Part shown: piece after piece, positions 13,820 to 25,401 of the stretch | How positions within the stretch are numbered: the first letter of the stretch is position 1 | How the letters are laid out: every line of letters begins with the position of its first letter | DNA from: Aspidiotus rigidus | Lineage: Eukaryota > Arthropoda > Insecta > Hemiptera > Diaspididae | Direction of reading: 5' to 3' | Assembly: GCA_035079385.1 (NCBI GenBank) | Contig: JAVHKY010000056.1 | Location: forward strand, 4,030,001 to 4,094,000 | DNA length: 64,000 nt | Notes under the pieces: model-generated | Databases searched by the model: none | What the model was told of the DNA's origin: nothing | The model's input: only the letters and a program-made list of their open reading frames with translations | Program-made: the position numbers and the translations under genes

Positions 13820-14257
13820 CAAAATAAGCGAGGAACTTACATAGGTGATACATGGTGATACCCATTTGATAATTGTCGCCCGATTTTCTTTTCAGTTCTA
13901 CCTTCGAGTTCTACCTAGTTTTCTTATGGAAAAACAGGGAGAGACAAGCAGCCCATAGCAGGCTAGAAGAGGTTCAAGCCTTCAGAGTGCTGGTAGCGAT
14001 CGCGCGCTACTGTCGACTCTCTTATAGACGTGACCATGAACAATTTCCCATTTAACTACGAGTTGACTAATCTCAAAATATCTTGGGAACGAATGCTTTA
14101 ATTAAAAAATTGAAAAGAATAAATTTGATTAGCCTTTAAGTTGTCTTTCAAATGAAACCATTTTCATCTCGGTCTGAAGACTTTCGGAAAATGATCAAGT
14201 TCTTTTTTTCCATACCATTGAAATTGTAGAGCGCGACTCTCTCGCACTTGCACTCCG

Positions 14258-14404
14258 AACGTTGAATCATTGACTATGTATTACTGGGTTACGAAGTAAT
14301 ATATAGTCAATGGTTGAATTGACGTGTATTCAAATCGACAATCAGGCAAACGGTACCTTTTGGACAGTGAAGAAGACCTGTTTCTTTCTGATTGTTGATT
14401 TGGA
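14258..14404. repeat. Two consecutive imperfect hairpins
   Basis: TTGAATCATTGACTATGTAT pairs with the sequence ending GTCAATGGTTGAA around a short loop near 14290. CAAATCGACAATCAG (14333-14347) pairs with CTGATTGTTGATTTG (14389-14403), one mismatch. No coding content. Confidence 0.65.
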
Positions 14405-14743
14405 CTGTATGTCAATAAATAATTCATGTCAATTGAACTTCTTACTCTTAGACCATTTAGTATATGGACTGTCGATCAGGATACAAACACCGTTGGAACA
14501 TTGTAGGATGAATAATTCGGTGCGGTTTCGCGGAGTTAATTGTAGGTGGGCGTAGCATAGCTTATATCCTCTTGCCTCGCATATAATGAACTGCCCGCAT
14601 ATTAAACCTACCGACTTACCAAGCCTCCTATGTTGCAACGAGGCTATCGGCAGTCTATACCGGGTGGACCAGAAAGATGTTACCAGTTAGATGAGAGTTT
14701 GCGCTAAATCTGTTCCAGCGTAAAAAACGTGAAACGTTTGTTG

Positions 14744-14908
14744 CATGCGCGGATTTACAGGGGGGATGAGGGGGGATATGTCCCCTCCCAAAACCTCCAA
14801 AAAAGACTGAAATTATCCAATTTGACTATATTTTCCGAGCGAAGCGAGGAAAAAAAAATCTTGAACGATGGAATATCCCCCCGAAATGTACCCATAAATC
14901 CGCGCCTG
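14744..14908. mobile_element. MITE-like element, 165 bp
   Basis: The termini CATGCGCGGATTTA and, reversed, CAGGCGCGGATTTA form 14-bp inverted repeats with one difference. They are followed by G-rich inner inverted repeats (GGGGGGAT on one side, ATCCCCCC on the other). CA-starting termini of this type occur in hAT-derived MITEs. No matching 8-bp flanking duplication is visible, so the class is tentative. Confidence 0.55.
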
Positions 14909-15779
14909 TAGTTATATACTTCAAATCTAAGAAAGGTGAATTTTAATTTTATCTTCAATTTGTGTCCCTAGTCAACTTTTCAAGAATTTTGGCAAATTGG
15001 TCAATTTTTAGCCCATTTTGGTCCATAACTAGGCTGAAAAATTCTGTAGAAAGTTGGGTAGATTGTGTTGAAAATTGAAATTAACGTTGGATGTATGTCA
15101 AGCTTGACGTATATCCAAATCATGAACCAAAAACGGCAGTATTGGAACGTGGGATGCTTAAAAAATTGTATGATAATTGGGTTTCTCATTGAGGGATTTT
15201 TCAGCTTGTTTTCCAAAAGCAAAAATTGCCATTACTTGCTGATTGAGTGACGTCACGGGATAAAGGTCTATACCAATAGTTCCCTTTACTTTCATAACAA
15301 ATGGACAACATTAATTCTGTATTAATTATATAATTTACTATTTAGCAATGTTAAGTGAAACTTATACCTACTTTTCTTTCCAAAACTTTATTCTTCAATT
15401 TCAATGACTCACTCATTTGTCCTTAATTCTTGCAATACTCATTTCTATTCAATCATCCCAATTGCAGTGGAATAATATTGTCACATTGGCTTTTGATTAT
15501 GCTCCCCAGTTGATAAATCACCAACATGTACAATAGACTAACAGCATCAGAACCATCTTTAAATGAAGAACAAACTTCAGAACGCATAAAGCGTAGAGCC
15601 AGAGATATTGTGGGAAGAAAGCTGAAAGCAGAAATTCAGAAATAAATCCCAACATTGCAAGCCAAATGAGTACCGGTAATGACAGAGTTTTGATGGGAGA
15701 AATTAAAAGCATCAAGCTAAAAGCCAAAGAAGTGTAGAAAGTTGAAAGCTTAAAAGTTAAATGTGTATTCTAAGAGAAA

Positions 15780-17540
15780 GTCAAGAAGCTGAGCAAGAAC
15801 CTCTTCCAGCCGATCGGCAGTCCGCTGCTTGTTAGGTTTATGCTGGATCTACAAAGCATGAACCACTTCCAATCGCTCATTTTTTGTAGGTACTCCAGTA
15901 TTGATTGTTGTTCTCCGACCTTTCGATATCGATATGCGACGTGCGATATAGTACATCGACTGGATCGTTTTATACTACAAAGAGAAAAGCCAAAGTCATA
16001 TATATTACTAACGTAACAAGTTGTGCATCTTCCTATATACGCAATGAATACAAAAAAATGTAACAAAATTTATCACTATAGGCGCGCAGCGTCGCATTGC
16101 TTATGCTCTTATGGGAGAAATACATGTAAAAAGTATGTTTAGAAACTGCGTGTTATCTCCAAAAATCGATCGACACCTACCTATTTTTTCTTTTGAATAT
16201 TAAAGACGAGGCTTCCAGCTTTTTTTTAAGCCATACATGAATATGAACGGTTCATTAGAATTTTAGAAATTAAAATTTGAAAAATACGTTTTCTCCATTG
16301 TCAGCCAGCTATTTCCAAAAAACTCGTGAGCAATGCTACGCCAGCGCTCAACATTCATGTTCCGTGGCAACAACATGAAACTGCGCGAGTTACTCAACTT
16401 GGAGAAAAGCAGTTTTTGTGTACGGATGTAAACAAGTTGGTGATCGTGTTTTCTTTTTTGATTTGCGACGTGATCTGCTGAGCAGCTGGAACATTAACAA
16501 ATTTTTGAAAATATTATGATAGAAGATAAATGATAACGCATGATTTAATTTTACGTGCGTATTTCGTATTTATACGTGTAGTACTTATTTCTGATTTGAA
16601 TTTTCGAGTAAGAAGATTACGTATTGAATATATTAAATACACATTATGGGTTGAGTCGTCATCAGAAAGCGAAGAACAAGTGAAGGAGAAACAAGTAAAT
16701 GAGAAACTAACGCCAGAATAGAATTCCTTTAAGTAAGTACTATCGTTAGCTCGCGAAGAATTAGTACGTTATCCTGAAATACCACCTGAACTAGCCGATT
16801 TAAAAGAGAGATATCAGTTTGATTCGTTAGCTCGCGAAGAATTATAGGTTATCCTCTAACCACCTGAACCAGCCGATTTAGAAGAGAGGAACATGAGCAA
16901 GTGACTGTTATTCAGTTGTTCTGTGAGTGAAAATCATGTTGTGAACATCTCTGTGACCCTGTAGTACAAAGGTTTATTGATGTAGGTTAACTCATATAAT
17001 ATTGACAATCAGAGAGAAATGGGAATAGTCTTCCTTCATTGTTCAAAAGATACAATTTGCCTGATCGTCAGTTTCAGTTATGTACGTCAAGTCGTCAATT
17101 CTACTTTATACAGAACAGCGCCGCAGAGCATGAACCTCTTCCAACCTCAGGTGAGGTTGCTTGTTTTGTTCTCCTATCTTTCGATTTCAATTTACAATGT
17201 ACACGATCGTTTTACCGCAACGAGAAAACGAGAGAAGTTGTTTTTGCGTTCGAATGTGAACGAGTTGGTGGTCGCTTCTTCTTTCTCCTTCACGTTTTGC
17301 GATCCGTATCACGTGTCTTCCGGTGTTCGTCATCTAATCTCACATTTTTCTTGCGTGATCGAGTAGCTGCAGTCTGCTGACATCGTCTTACGAGATTTCT
17401 CGTGTTAAAAATTATTAGTGAGGGTTAGCAGATATGAGTAGAAGCTTGAACGGAGCATTATCAAATCTGTGATTGATGACTTGATAACGCATAATTTAAT
17501 TTTGTCCATGTACGCGTTCGCAAAGATCAACGTATCTATA
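15780..17540. repeat. Small dispersed repeat with stem-loop, two diverged copies
   Basis: Two related copies lie here: about 15790-16570 and 17080-17530. Shared words include GAACCTCTTCCA, a stem-loop, GCTTGTT, TTCTCC.A.CTTTCGAT, GGTGATCGTGTTTTCTT / GGTGGTCGCTTCTTCTT and TGATAACGCATRATTTAATTTT. Further copies lie at 34255-34330 and 50220-50340. The stem-loop at 17142-17159 is CAACCTCAGGTGAGGTTG. No protein function recognised. Confidence 0.6.
16530..16890 (+). pseudogene. Degenerate coding-like stretch with 81-bp duplication
   Basis: The frame at 16530-16721 ends with a Ser/Glu-rich tail (VESSSESEEQVKEKQVNEK). Just downstream LAREELVRYPEIPPELADLK is read at 16745-16800, and SLAREEL followed by PPEPADLEER is read again from 16826 with stops inside. 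The unit repeats with a period of 81 bp (27 codons), shortened by 3 bp in the second copy. Keeping a multiple of three suggests it once coded for protein. The family is not recognised. Confidence 0.4.
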
Positions 17541-18284
17541 ATATTAATAAATTTGATTGAAGGTTCAAAATGTTAAATTTATTTCATTTTATTAAATACA
17601 AATGAAACAGAATCTTGTACAACGGCCCCCTATTGACAAAATCTGCTCGGAAAACGTTACCGCGTTTTGCCGCGGAAGCGGAATGCGACTAAGCTCTCTG
17701 CTGTGGTTAGAGCGGAGAGCTTTCATGAATTTTCCGCGGTATTCCGCGACATGTTTTACTGAGCGGTATACTTCCGTTGATACTATAATCCTGTCGCATA
17801 AAGCGACGGTATTCTGCATGATGATTCCGCGACGTTCTACAGCGTAATACGTTACACTGTATCATGGCCGCGTAATGCGGCAGATTTGAGGAATTATTTT
17901 TCTGCTGCATAAAGCGTCAGGAAATCAAGAATCAGCTACAATCTACAGTAGATTTTATTCTACTCATTCTGCAGCGTTTATCCGCTGATGTTAAAAACTG
18001 CCGCGGAATTTTTTCCACGCGGCTATCATTTTCCGCGGTATTTTGCTACAGGTTATCAATTATTTTCCACAATATTCTCCATTCACTTTAAGAATGGCTT
18101 TGGTGAAAGGATTTTCTCGATCCAATCTTTTTGCTTCTCACTTTCCACCAACAAGGGCCATTCTTAGAGTGGATAGAGTAGAAGAAATTACATTTTATAG
18201 GCTACCATAAATTTATTCGAAAAAGTTGAAAATACGAGTAGAAATAAAAAAATACAAGAAATAAAATTAGGCTGCCTTTAGCTA

Positions 18285-18430
18285 TTAATATTTATGCATC
18301 GGAATTATACGAGTATTTTGTACTCGTACATTTTCCGATGCCGCATTTGCTTGAGCTTCTGCATTTTCTTGAGCTTCTACATTTTCCTCAGCTTCTGAAT
18401 TTGCCTGAGCTTCTTCGGCATTCGCCATTT
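18285..18430 (-). CDS. Possible terminal exon, acidic NAEAQ repeat
   Basis: The minus-strand frame starts with ATG at 18430 and runs 48 residues: MANAEEAQANSEAEENVEAQ, then two more ENAEAQ/ANA units, ending IIPMHKY and a stop. It is preceded by a good acceptor (TTGTTTCTTTCAG). The repeating (E/Q)NxEAQ pattern suggests a short low-complexity tail. No function recognised. Confidence 0.3.
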
Positions 18431-20057
18431 CTGAAAGAAACAATTGCACTCATTAACAAATAAAAGAAAGTTACATGTTTGTATAATCCTCTTTACATAG
18501 TTGACATCTTTTGCCTAAGAACTGAAGAAAAAAAAGAAAGATGTTAGAAAAGAAGTGATATCAGAGAAGTTTTTGTCTGTAACTCAAAAAGTCAATGCTC
18601 AAGACGATCATATTTCATTATTCTTATATAAGAAATTAAGAAGAGAAACAAAAAGGGAATTTTCAAGAATTTAATTTCAACGAGAGTATCGTGTTGATGA
18701 GAAACGATCAAGTGTTTTGATTGAAGAATGCGGATTTGCAAGACTTGCTTTTCTACTCTAGATTTTGGAGTTTTCCCCATTTGACTGATGTACTAGGGCC
18801 AGGCATTCTTACAATAGAGTCGATAGGTTTCAAATTTTTTGAGTGAATTCAAGAAAAATTTTTTCCCAGCCTGAGACTAGAAGTTAGCGAAGTTTTTAAC
18901 AACCGTAGGTGTGAGATTTCTGCCAAGTTCATAATAGGTGAAGAAATTTAAGGTCTGGAGGGTGTGTTTTCTTTTTGAAGCTTGAGACAAACATACAAAC
19001 GTGGGGAATGACGAGACGTGATGACTAAGCTTCTGTAGAAATAAAGTTCTTACTCCCTTGAATACGAACTCATTCTCCTTCATACGGGTACGTAACGTAT
19101 GTCGGTCATCCAAATGAAAGAATGAATTTGGGGCGCAGATTTTTGAGAAAATGCAAAGATGTAAAGTAATCACGAAGTTAAGTACAATAGTTACGTTGCA
19201 GCGTGGGAGAGGAAGCACTTACGCGCAAGGACGGAAGTTTGCTGACCACGCTGCAATGTAAGAGTTTTTTTAGACAATTGTACAAAAAGTAAACTGGGAT
19301 TAGAGCAGGTAAACAAAGAAAATCAGCTGTCAGCTAAAGTGGCAGAGTTTATTACGTTCCAATTTTCTCATTACTGTTCACTTCTTTTCATTTTGCTTCA
19401 GTTTTACAGTGCGTCACTATTTAGAACAAAAACGCTCACTTTCTCGTGCAAAAATAGAAACAAAATGACAGTTTTTCGAAAAACTATCCGAGAAATGAAG
19501 ATTTGATATGAAGCTATGAAAAACCTGTTTACTTGTATTTTTTTAGGGTTCTTCATTTGTTCACGTTTATAATCCAAAAATGATGTTTTAGAAACGATGA
19601 TTTTCGGCTCTTCAAGTCTCGCTCTGTAGTCGCCGATTTTCCAAATTTCCTTTCAACAAAGTCTGTTGAACAGACAAAATTATGTTCAATTACATTTCAA
19701 AAAAAATAATAATCAATCTATGATGTCAAAAATTTGTTTTCTCGATTCGAAACATATGAACTACAATTTAAAAATAGCTAGTCGAAAAAAAAAACTTGCG
19801 GGGTCCTCATTTTTTTCATTATGATGAAATCTGACTCGTAAAATTCGATAAATTGAGCTCGAAATATTCTCTTTGAAAGATAGTCGTAGCACGTATGAAG
19901 CCAACATTATACCCTCCAGGTAAACTGCTTTGTTGTAAAAAAATGGTCGAAATCGTTTGGCAAATGAAGGCGTGAAAACATGAGCAAAAAGGAAATTATT
20001 CATGAACTCACTGGTTTTTAACCGCACTAAAATTTACCAACTTAAATTGGTCATCTA

Positions 20058-20262
20058 TCATCCTGTAATATCTTTTAACTTTACATTCGTACCTTTTACT
20101 TTGGAAGCAAATGCAGTCTTCTTGAAGGATAATAATTTATTCTTTGTGCCAGTACGAGTGTATTCACGAGCAAAAGTGGGCCCATGAAGGCCTTCTTTCA
20201 AAACGTCTCCAGAACACTTGTACGCACCTTTGGCCGATCCCGCTACCATAACGAAAAAGTCA
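20058..20262 (-). CDS. Exon-like piece, possible DUF4806 second half
   Basis: It begins after the acceptor TTTTCTTTCTAG. The reading includes VAGSAKGAYKCSGDVLKEGL, FAREYTRTGTKNKLLSFKKTAF and a stop. The pattern (il...l...la..ys..G...K..F..t.l) resembles the second half of DUF4806, a domain common in insect uncharacterised and transposon-linked proteins. The match is from memory of the pattern, not a search. It follows the exon at 20339-20522 after a short intron-like gap. Confidence 0.35.
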
Positions 20263-20338
20263 TTCTAGAAAGAAAAGAAAATAAATGAAATGAAAATAAA
20301 CATCGTGAACAGAATACCATGCAATCTTCAAAATCAAT

Positions 20339-20522
20339 CATTCCATTTTTTTTGAGATACTGCTCATCATTAACGTATCTTCAATTTTTTTAAGATGCGA
20401 CTCATTTTTTATCGGTAAGTTGAGTTCCTTTTTGAGGATATCCAACGGAGTTCCCTTCTTTTTTTTGGGGGTACGCACATGTAAAAGCTGAGACGTATTT
20501 TTTTGTCCTTCGTTCACTGCAG
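20339..20522 (-). CDS. Exon-like piece, possible DUF4806 first half
   Basis: An acceptor (TTTTTTGACTGCAG) precedes NEGQKNTSQLLHVRTPKKKK, then LDILKKELNLPIKNESHLKK and IEDTLMMSSISKK. The stretch LNLPIKNESHLKKIEDTLM fits the start of DUF4806 (LP.k....L..lE..L). An A8 run then puts a stop in the current frame; the nearest plausible donor is beyond it, so a homopolymer indel may have broken the exon. Confidence 0.35.
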
Positions 20523-22277
20523 TCAAAAAAGTTATCTTGTTAAACACAATATCGTATAGTATATTACACACCTGACTTGTGTGAAAAAAAGCAAAAAATG
20601 AGTCTCAAATGCAAGGTAATTAGGTGCAAAGTTGTCTAAATGAGGTGACGCCGAATGAAACAAATTGTAGAAGTCATTGTTTACTTGTTCACACAAATTT
20701 GTTTAATGCTTTTCTCATCCTCAATGATTTAGAAGAAACTCCTAACATCTCTTCTCTCGATCACCTGGTTGAATATTTTAACGGGGAATAACCTGTTTTA
20801 TGGGGGGTTACTTTGAGAACTTTCAGGACAAAAAACGGGCGATTAAGCAATGAAATCATGTTGATGAATATCGATACTCTACATTACGACTTATTCTTGT
20901 AAAGAATGTAGATTTGAAAGACAGACAAATATGACGTTTTGTTGTTAGTAACTATATCTACATTCCACACTTTGAATTCGAGATAAATACCAAGCGTCTA
21001 ATAAGCTAATACAAAAGTAAGCAATTATCTACGTACCGGTACCCAATATTTTCAAGTCAGAATTACTGCACTACGAGTACAAGTACCATATTGATGCTCG
21101 ACACGCGAAATATTCGAGAGGAACATGGCGGAAGGAAAATCGCGAAATTATAACAGGACGCGCAACAGAACAACGACAAATACTTACTGACTATTTACTC
21201 ACCTAATCGAGTGATTATTGTACGGGCTAGTGATAAATGAAGAACAAGAAATTTTTGAACTTTGCGAATAAAACAATAGCCTACCGGTAACTGAAATTAA
21301 CCTTAACTCAATCAGAGTTTCACGAACACTGATAATAACAAACATTAACGAACATTATTTTTGTGCTGGCCAAAGTGACCAATCAGAGAAACTTCTCATG
21401 AACACGTGATCATCGCGGACAATCGCGGAATTTCAATCAACTGCTTTCAACGGCTCATTTCTAGTCTCTTCTGTACTGCTGGGCCGCTGACAAGAGCTTA
21501 GGAAAATTTTTAGCTGTATTCAGCGGCGTATTAATTTCTTCTGGACATAATATTTGCGGTGTGGTGGAAATGTCTATTCTGAAGATGTGTTCCGCGGAAA
21601 TGATATTCCGCTCTATTCTACTACGCTGAAAGTTCGGATATCGCGGATAATGTTTTTATTTTCCGCGGTAAAACGCGGAGACTTTACATTGATCTCTAAT
21701 TCTACTGCTGATTTTTTAGCGGAATTGATAATTCGGCGACATTCTGCTGCTCAAATTAGGCTGATTTTGTCAATAGGGGGGAAATTGTGACTTACTTAAT
21801 CATCGATTTTGCAACTCGTCGAACATTGGAACAAAGGAACACACGATGCTTGATGTGATACTATACAGTGAAGGATATATTATTATTTTGAGGATTGTAA
21901 TGTATAGAGAAGGCATTGCGCCTTTCTATACTTGACATTTGTTGCTCAAGTTATATGAGTGTTTGTCTTTATCAAATAAAATAACAAATAAAAATGATCG
22001 GAGATGAATTTTTAAAATTTGTCCGATCAATATTCATACAATTGGAGTACATATTGAAACGGTAGAGAGCAGTGAAGATGAACGATCGTTGATATCACCC
22101 TTGATTATCATCATAAAATCAATACCAAGCTACAATGATTGTATTTAGCTCTGTGTATGAAAGTATTAGCTATACAAGAAGCAATGGATTAGAGTTTGTG
22201 AAAAATTCTTGGACAATACTTATCTCCCTTCACAAAAATTTTTATCAATTTTTTACAAGTAAACAAACATTCAACAA

Positions 22278-24119
22278 TTTCTTAACGGGTCGGTGAGAAT
22301 TGATCGCACGAAAATATAACGTACGAAAATTTAACACCGAAAATTTGTCTGAGAAAATAGATCAAATGAGATAATATAACGCGCTGAGAATTTCACGCGC
22401 GAAATTGATCTTGTAAACAAATTGAACGCAAGAAAATATATCGCGCGTTGAAAAAATGAGTAGGTAATTACCGGTAACAAACGTGAATTGTGACTTCACC
22501 CTTATGAGAATTATCCTGTCGCTGCCGGTTCTTCTCTTCTCGTTAATCTTGCCCTGTTGCTGCTATTCTTCTCGTTTCGTTAATCTCGTCTCACTGCAGT
22601 TCAGTTCATCGAGCGAAACGATCATGTCTGATAACTTCGAATTGGTTGAAACGGAAAGGAGGAAAGTGAAATTGTGCGAAAATGGTCATTCTTATTTTCG
22701 AGATCGTGAAACGAATGACATTACGCATTGGAGATGTCATTATTATAGAAAATTCAAGTGTCGCGCTCGCGTATCAACAAAGAACGGAAAAATTATTCGA
22801 CGTTTACTTGAACATAATCATTCTGGAAATGTCACTCTCGTGAAGTGCGCGAAAATTAAGGCCAACATTAAGCACGCTGCTGAATATTCATCGACTGCAC
22901 CTCACGCTATTCTTGCTGACTGTTTGGAGGGAGCATCTCAAAGTGTTCTGGCGGCTTTGCCCAAATTGCGTCATTTGAAAAGGAGTATTAATCATGTGAA
23001 AAAAGAGTCCCACGACTATCCCCCAATACCGCAGCATCGAAAAGATCTTGTGTTACCCAACGATTTAACGATTACATCGGCAGGTGACTCTTTTCTTCTG
23101 TACGACTCTGGTGTTGGACATAAGGAACGTATGTTGGTATTCGGTAAGCAGCGTAATTTGGAAATACTGAATACTTGCGATATATGGTTGTCAGACGGTA
23201 CATTTGATACAGCTCCAGCTTTATTTTATCAAATTTACTCAATTCACGGCGTGTATAGAAATCAAACATTTCCGTTAGTCTATGCGTTTTTAGCGAGGAA
23301 AACAAAGGCTACGTATATTTCCCTCCTTTTGGAACTTAAAAAATTGAATCCTTCACTTAATCCAAAAGTAATTCTCACTGATTTCGAAAAAGGAGCAATG
23401 AAAGCTTACAAAGTTGTATTCCCTTTGGCACGTCACCAAGGATGTTTTTTTCACTTGTCGCAAGCTATTATGAGACGTATTGCTGAATCAGGTTTGAAGA
23501 AGAAGTATGAGAACGACGATGACTTCGCTTTAAAAATGCGTCACCTTGCTGCCCTTGCATTTGTTCCAGTTGATGACGTGGAAGGAGCTTTCGAAGCGTT
23601 GATGGATTCCAATCTAATTCCGAACGACAATGCTTGTTCCCAAGTTCTCAGCTACTTTGAAGACACCTGGCTGGGACGTCCACGACGGAATCGTCCGAGA
23701 CATTCGCCCGACTTTCCTCTCACATCGTGGAATTGTGTCGAATCTGTTGAAACTTGCGGCCCAAAAACCACCAACTGATACTGCGTCGCGATTGCTAAAT
23801 GTTGTCAGTGAGTTTGATAGTTACCCCATTCTGGATTACCTAAGGGCTGTTGCTCACAATATTTCATATTAATTTCTTTACAGTGTTTCGGAATTTGTAT
23901 TTACAATGTAAAGTATAATTTTATCATCAATAAAAAAAATTTGCGATCAATTTTTGCGAGATCAATTTTGAGGTAAATGATTACAAGATCAATTTCGCGC
24001 GTGAAATTCTCCATGCGTTATATTATCTCATTCGATCAATTTTCTATGGTAAATTTTCGGTGTTACATTTTCCTGCGTTAAATTTTCGTGGGATCAATTC
24101 TCCGGCTCCCTTTCTTAAC
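22278..24119. mobile_element. Mutator-like element (MULE) with TIRs and 9-bp TSD
   Basis: The element spans 22287-24110. The ends GGGTCGGTGAGAATTGATC and, reversed, GGGAGCCGGAGAATTGATC continue as inverted repeats for about 160 bp, sharing AACACCGAAAATTT, GAGATAATATAACGC and GAATTTCACGCGCGAAATTG. Exact 9-bp duplications TTTCTTAAC flank it (22278-22286, 24111-24119), the size expected for Mutator transposition. Each TIR contains repeated ACGAAAATWTAAC-like words that could be transposase-binding sites. The one gene inside is the transposase at 22624-23778. Confidence 0.93.
22624..23778 (+). pseudogene. FLYWCH-MULE transposase, C-terminally disrupted
   Basis: It would catalyse cut-and-paste transposition of the surrounding MULE. 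The open frame begins at 22483, but the first 47 residues form an unrelated hydrophobic stretch; the in-frame ATG at 22624 (MSDNFELVE) is the likelier start. A FLYWCH zinc finger follows (F, W-x-C, C-x-A, HNH; about residues 70-115 of the long frame). The MULE DDE domain comes next: first Asp in WLSDGTFD (residue 238), second Asp in ILTDFEKGA (residue 300), then the GCFFHLSQA block. After YFEDTWLGRP (about 23690) the sequence becomes atypical and stops; an overlapping +1 frame (23630-23872) stays open, indicating a frameshift. The usual TNN..EGWH region with the last acidic residue is not seen. The copy is therefore probably inactive. Confidence 0.85.
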
Positions 24120-25397
24120 TTATTACATTGATTATTCTCGATCTTGATGCAAGTTCCAGTAACTGCTAAGTATAGGTAGGTACCGGTAATGAGTAACTTG
24201 AAACAAACACCCAATAACCATGGTAGGTTTACCTAATACTCACTTTTCTTCTCAACAGTTTATTCAGTTTATTCTCATGCAATTTCATTTACTCACTTTT
24301 TTCAGACATCTGTACTTTTCTTTGATCATTTAATATTGTCGTATTCTACTCCACACTTCTACATTCATAATTATCATTCCTTGTTTTCTTCGAATATTCG
24401 CATTCTCATATTTTTCTTACTTATTTTCTTCAAATAACATAACGCATGAAAATGTGTTATGATGTAACCTACTTCGCCAAACATATGAACCTATCACAAA
24501 CCGATCGCATACGCGAATTATATAAAAAGATATGACAAGAAAATAGTATTCCAGGCCCTCAAACTATGCTACGCAATAAAACATTTCTTTCAAATCGGAT
24601 CGCCTATAACACAGACCACTACACAGGATTGACGAAGCAATAAGCCCTCAACGAGTTGCGAGACGTAGGTATTAGTAAGGAAAGAAAGGTATTGTAGTGA
24701 GGAAAGAATGACAATCAGTAAACGCGAGATTGAAACAGGTATAATATCTCAGTTCAATATGGATTTCATTTTCAAGTATTAAGATACTACCCTTGTTGTC
24801 GTGGGTCTCTTCTTCTAGAGGCCGACATAACATTAGGAGGCACTTGACGGCTTAGCAGACTTCGGAACGCATCGGAGGCAGGGCCAAAGTGAGACATAGT
24901 AAAGTTAGGAAAATAGACGAAGCTATGGTGTGAGGTTGAACCAAGTGTTTTTTTTTATTCGAATGAAGGGAAAAAGGGGACAATAGCCAACAGTAAAATA
25001 CAATAAGGTGAGTTAACAAATTACTTGGTACTTGCTAATTTAAGCGCCGTCGTTCTGAAGGAAGAGGAAGAAAGAAAGAGAGAAAGAGAGAGCCGGAACG
25101 AAAGTCAGAGAAGCTGAATGGAAACTAGTCTCCCAATGTGGGTTCGTTGTGGAGAAGGAAAGAAGAAGTCGGAGGTAAGCCAGAAAAAGAACTAGTCTCC
25201 CAACGCGGGTTCGTCGCGGAGAAGGAATAGAAGTCAGAGAAGTAGTGGAAGAGAAGTAGAACAAGCTGCAAACGCCGAAGCCAAGATCGGAGCATCCTCT
25301 TTGAGGTTAAATAGCCCGATTCTCGAGGGAGTGAATCGTTCGCGTTCTTTGTCGCTCGTTTGCGGTCGCGAGAAGTAAAAGAGGGATGACGGTTCTC
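24120..25397. other. No gene recognised; short direct duplication
   Basis: A purine-rich stretch at 25060-25260 carries two copies of AACTAGTCTCCCAA.G.GGGTTCGT.G.GGAGAAGGAA, the first near 25122-25162 and the second near 25190-25228. The rest is unassigned AT-rich sequence. Confidence 0.5.
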
Positions 25398-25401
25398 GCA
25401 C

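Larger units (their letters stand above)
17626..21781. mobile_element. TIR-bounded 4.2-kb segment with CCGCGG-rich ends
   Basis: The ends are CCCCCTATTGACAAAATC (from 17626) and its reverse complement (to 21780/21781), 18 bp perfect, then one mismatch and GC. Both subterminal regions are strongly enriched in CCGCGG in an AT-rich background: 17670, 17733, 18001 and 18033 on the left; 21592 and 21663 on the right. Three of these sit in ATTTTCCGCGGTA. Inside, minus-strand exon-like pieces lie at about 20339-20522, 20058-20262 and 18285-18430. No target duplication was found and no transposase was recognised, so it may be non-autonomous or carry a captured gene. The superfamily is unknown. Confidence 0.55.

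Noticed and set aside
18877..19218. 113-residue minus-strand frame in the 17.6-21.8 kb segment
   Set aside because: No recognisable domain and no convincing splice borders in phase with neighbouring pieces.
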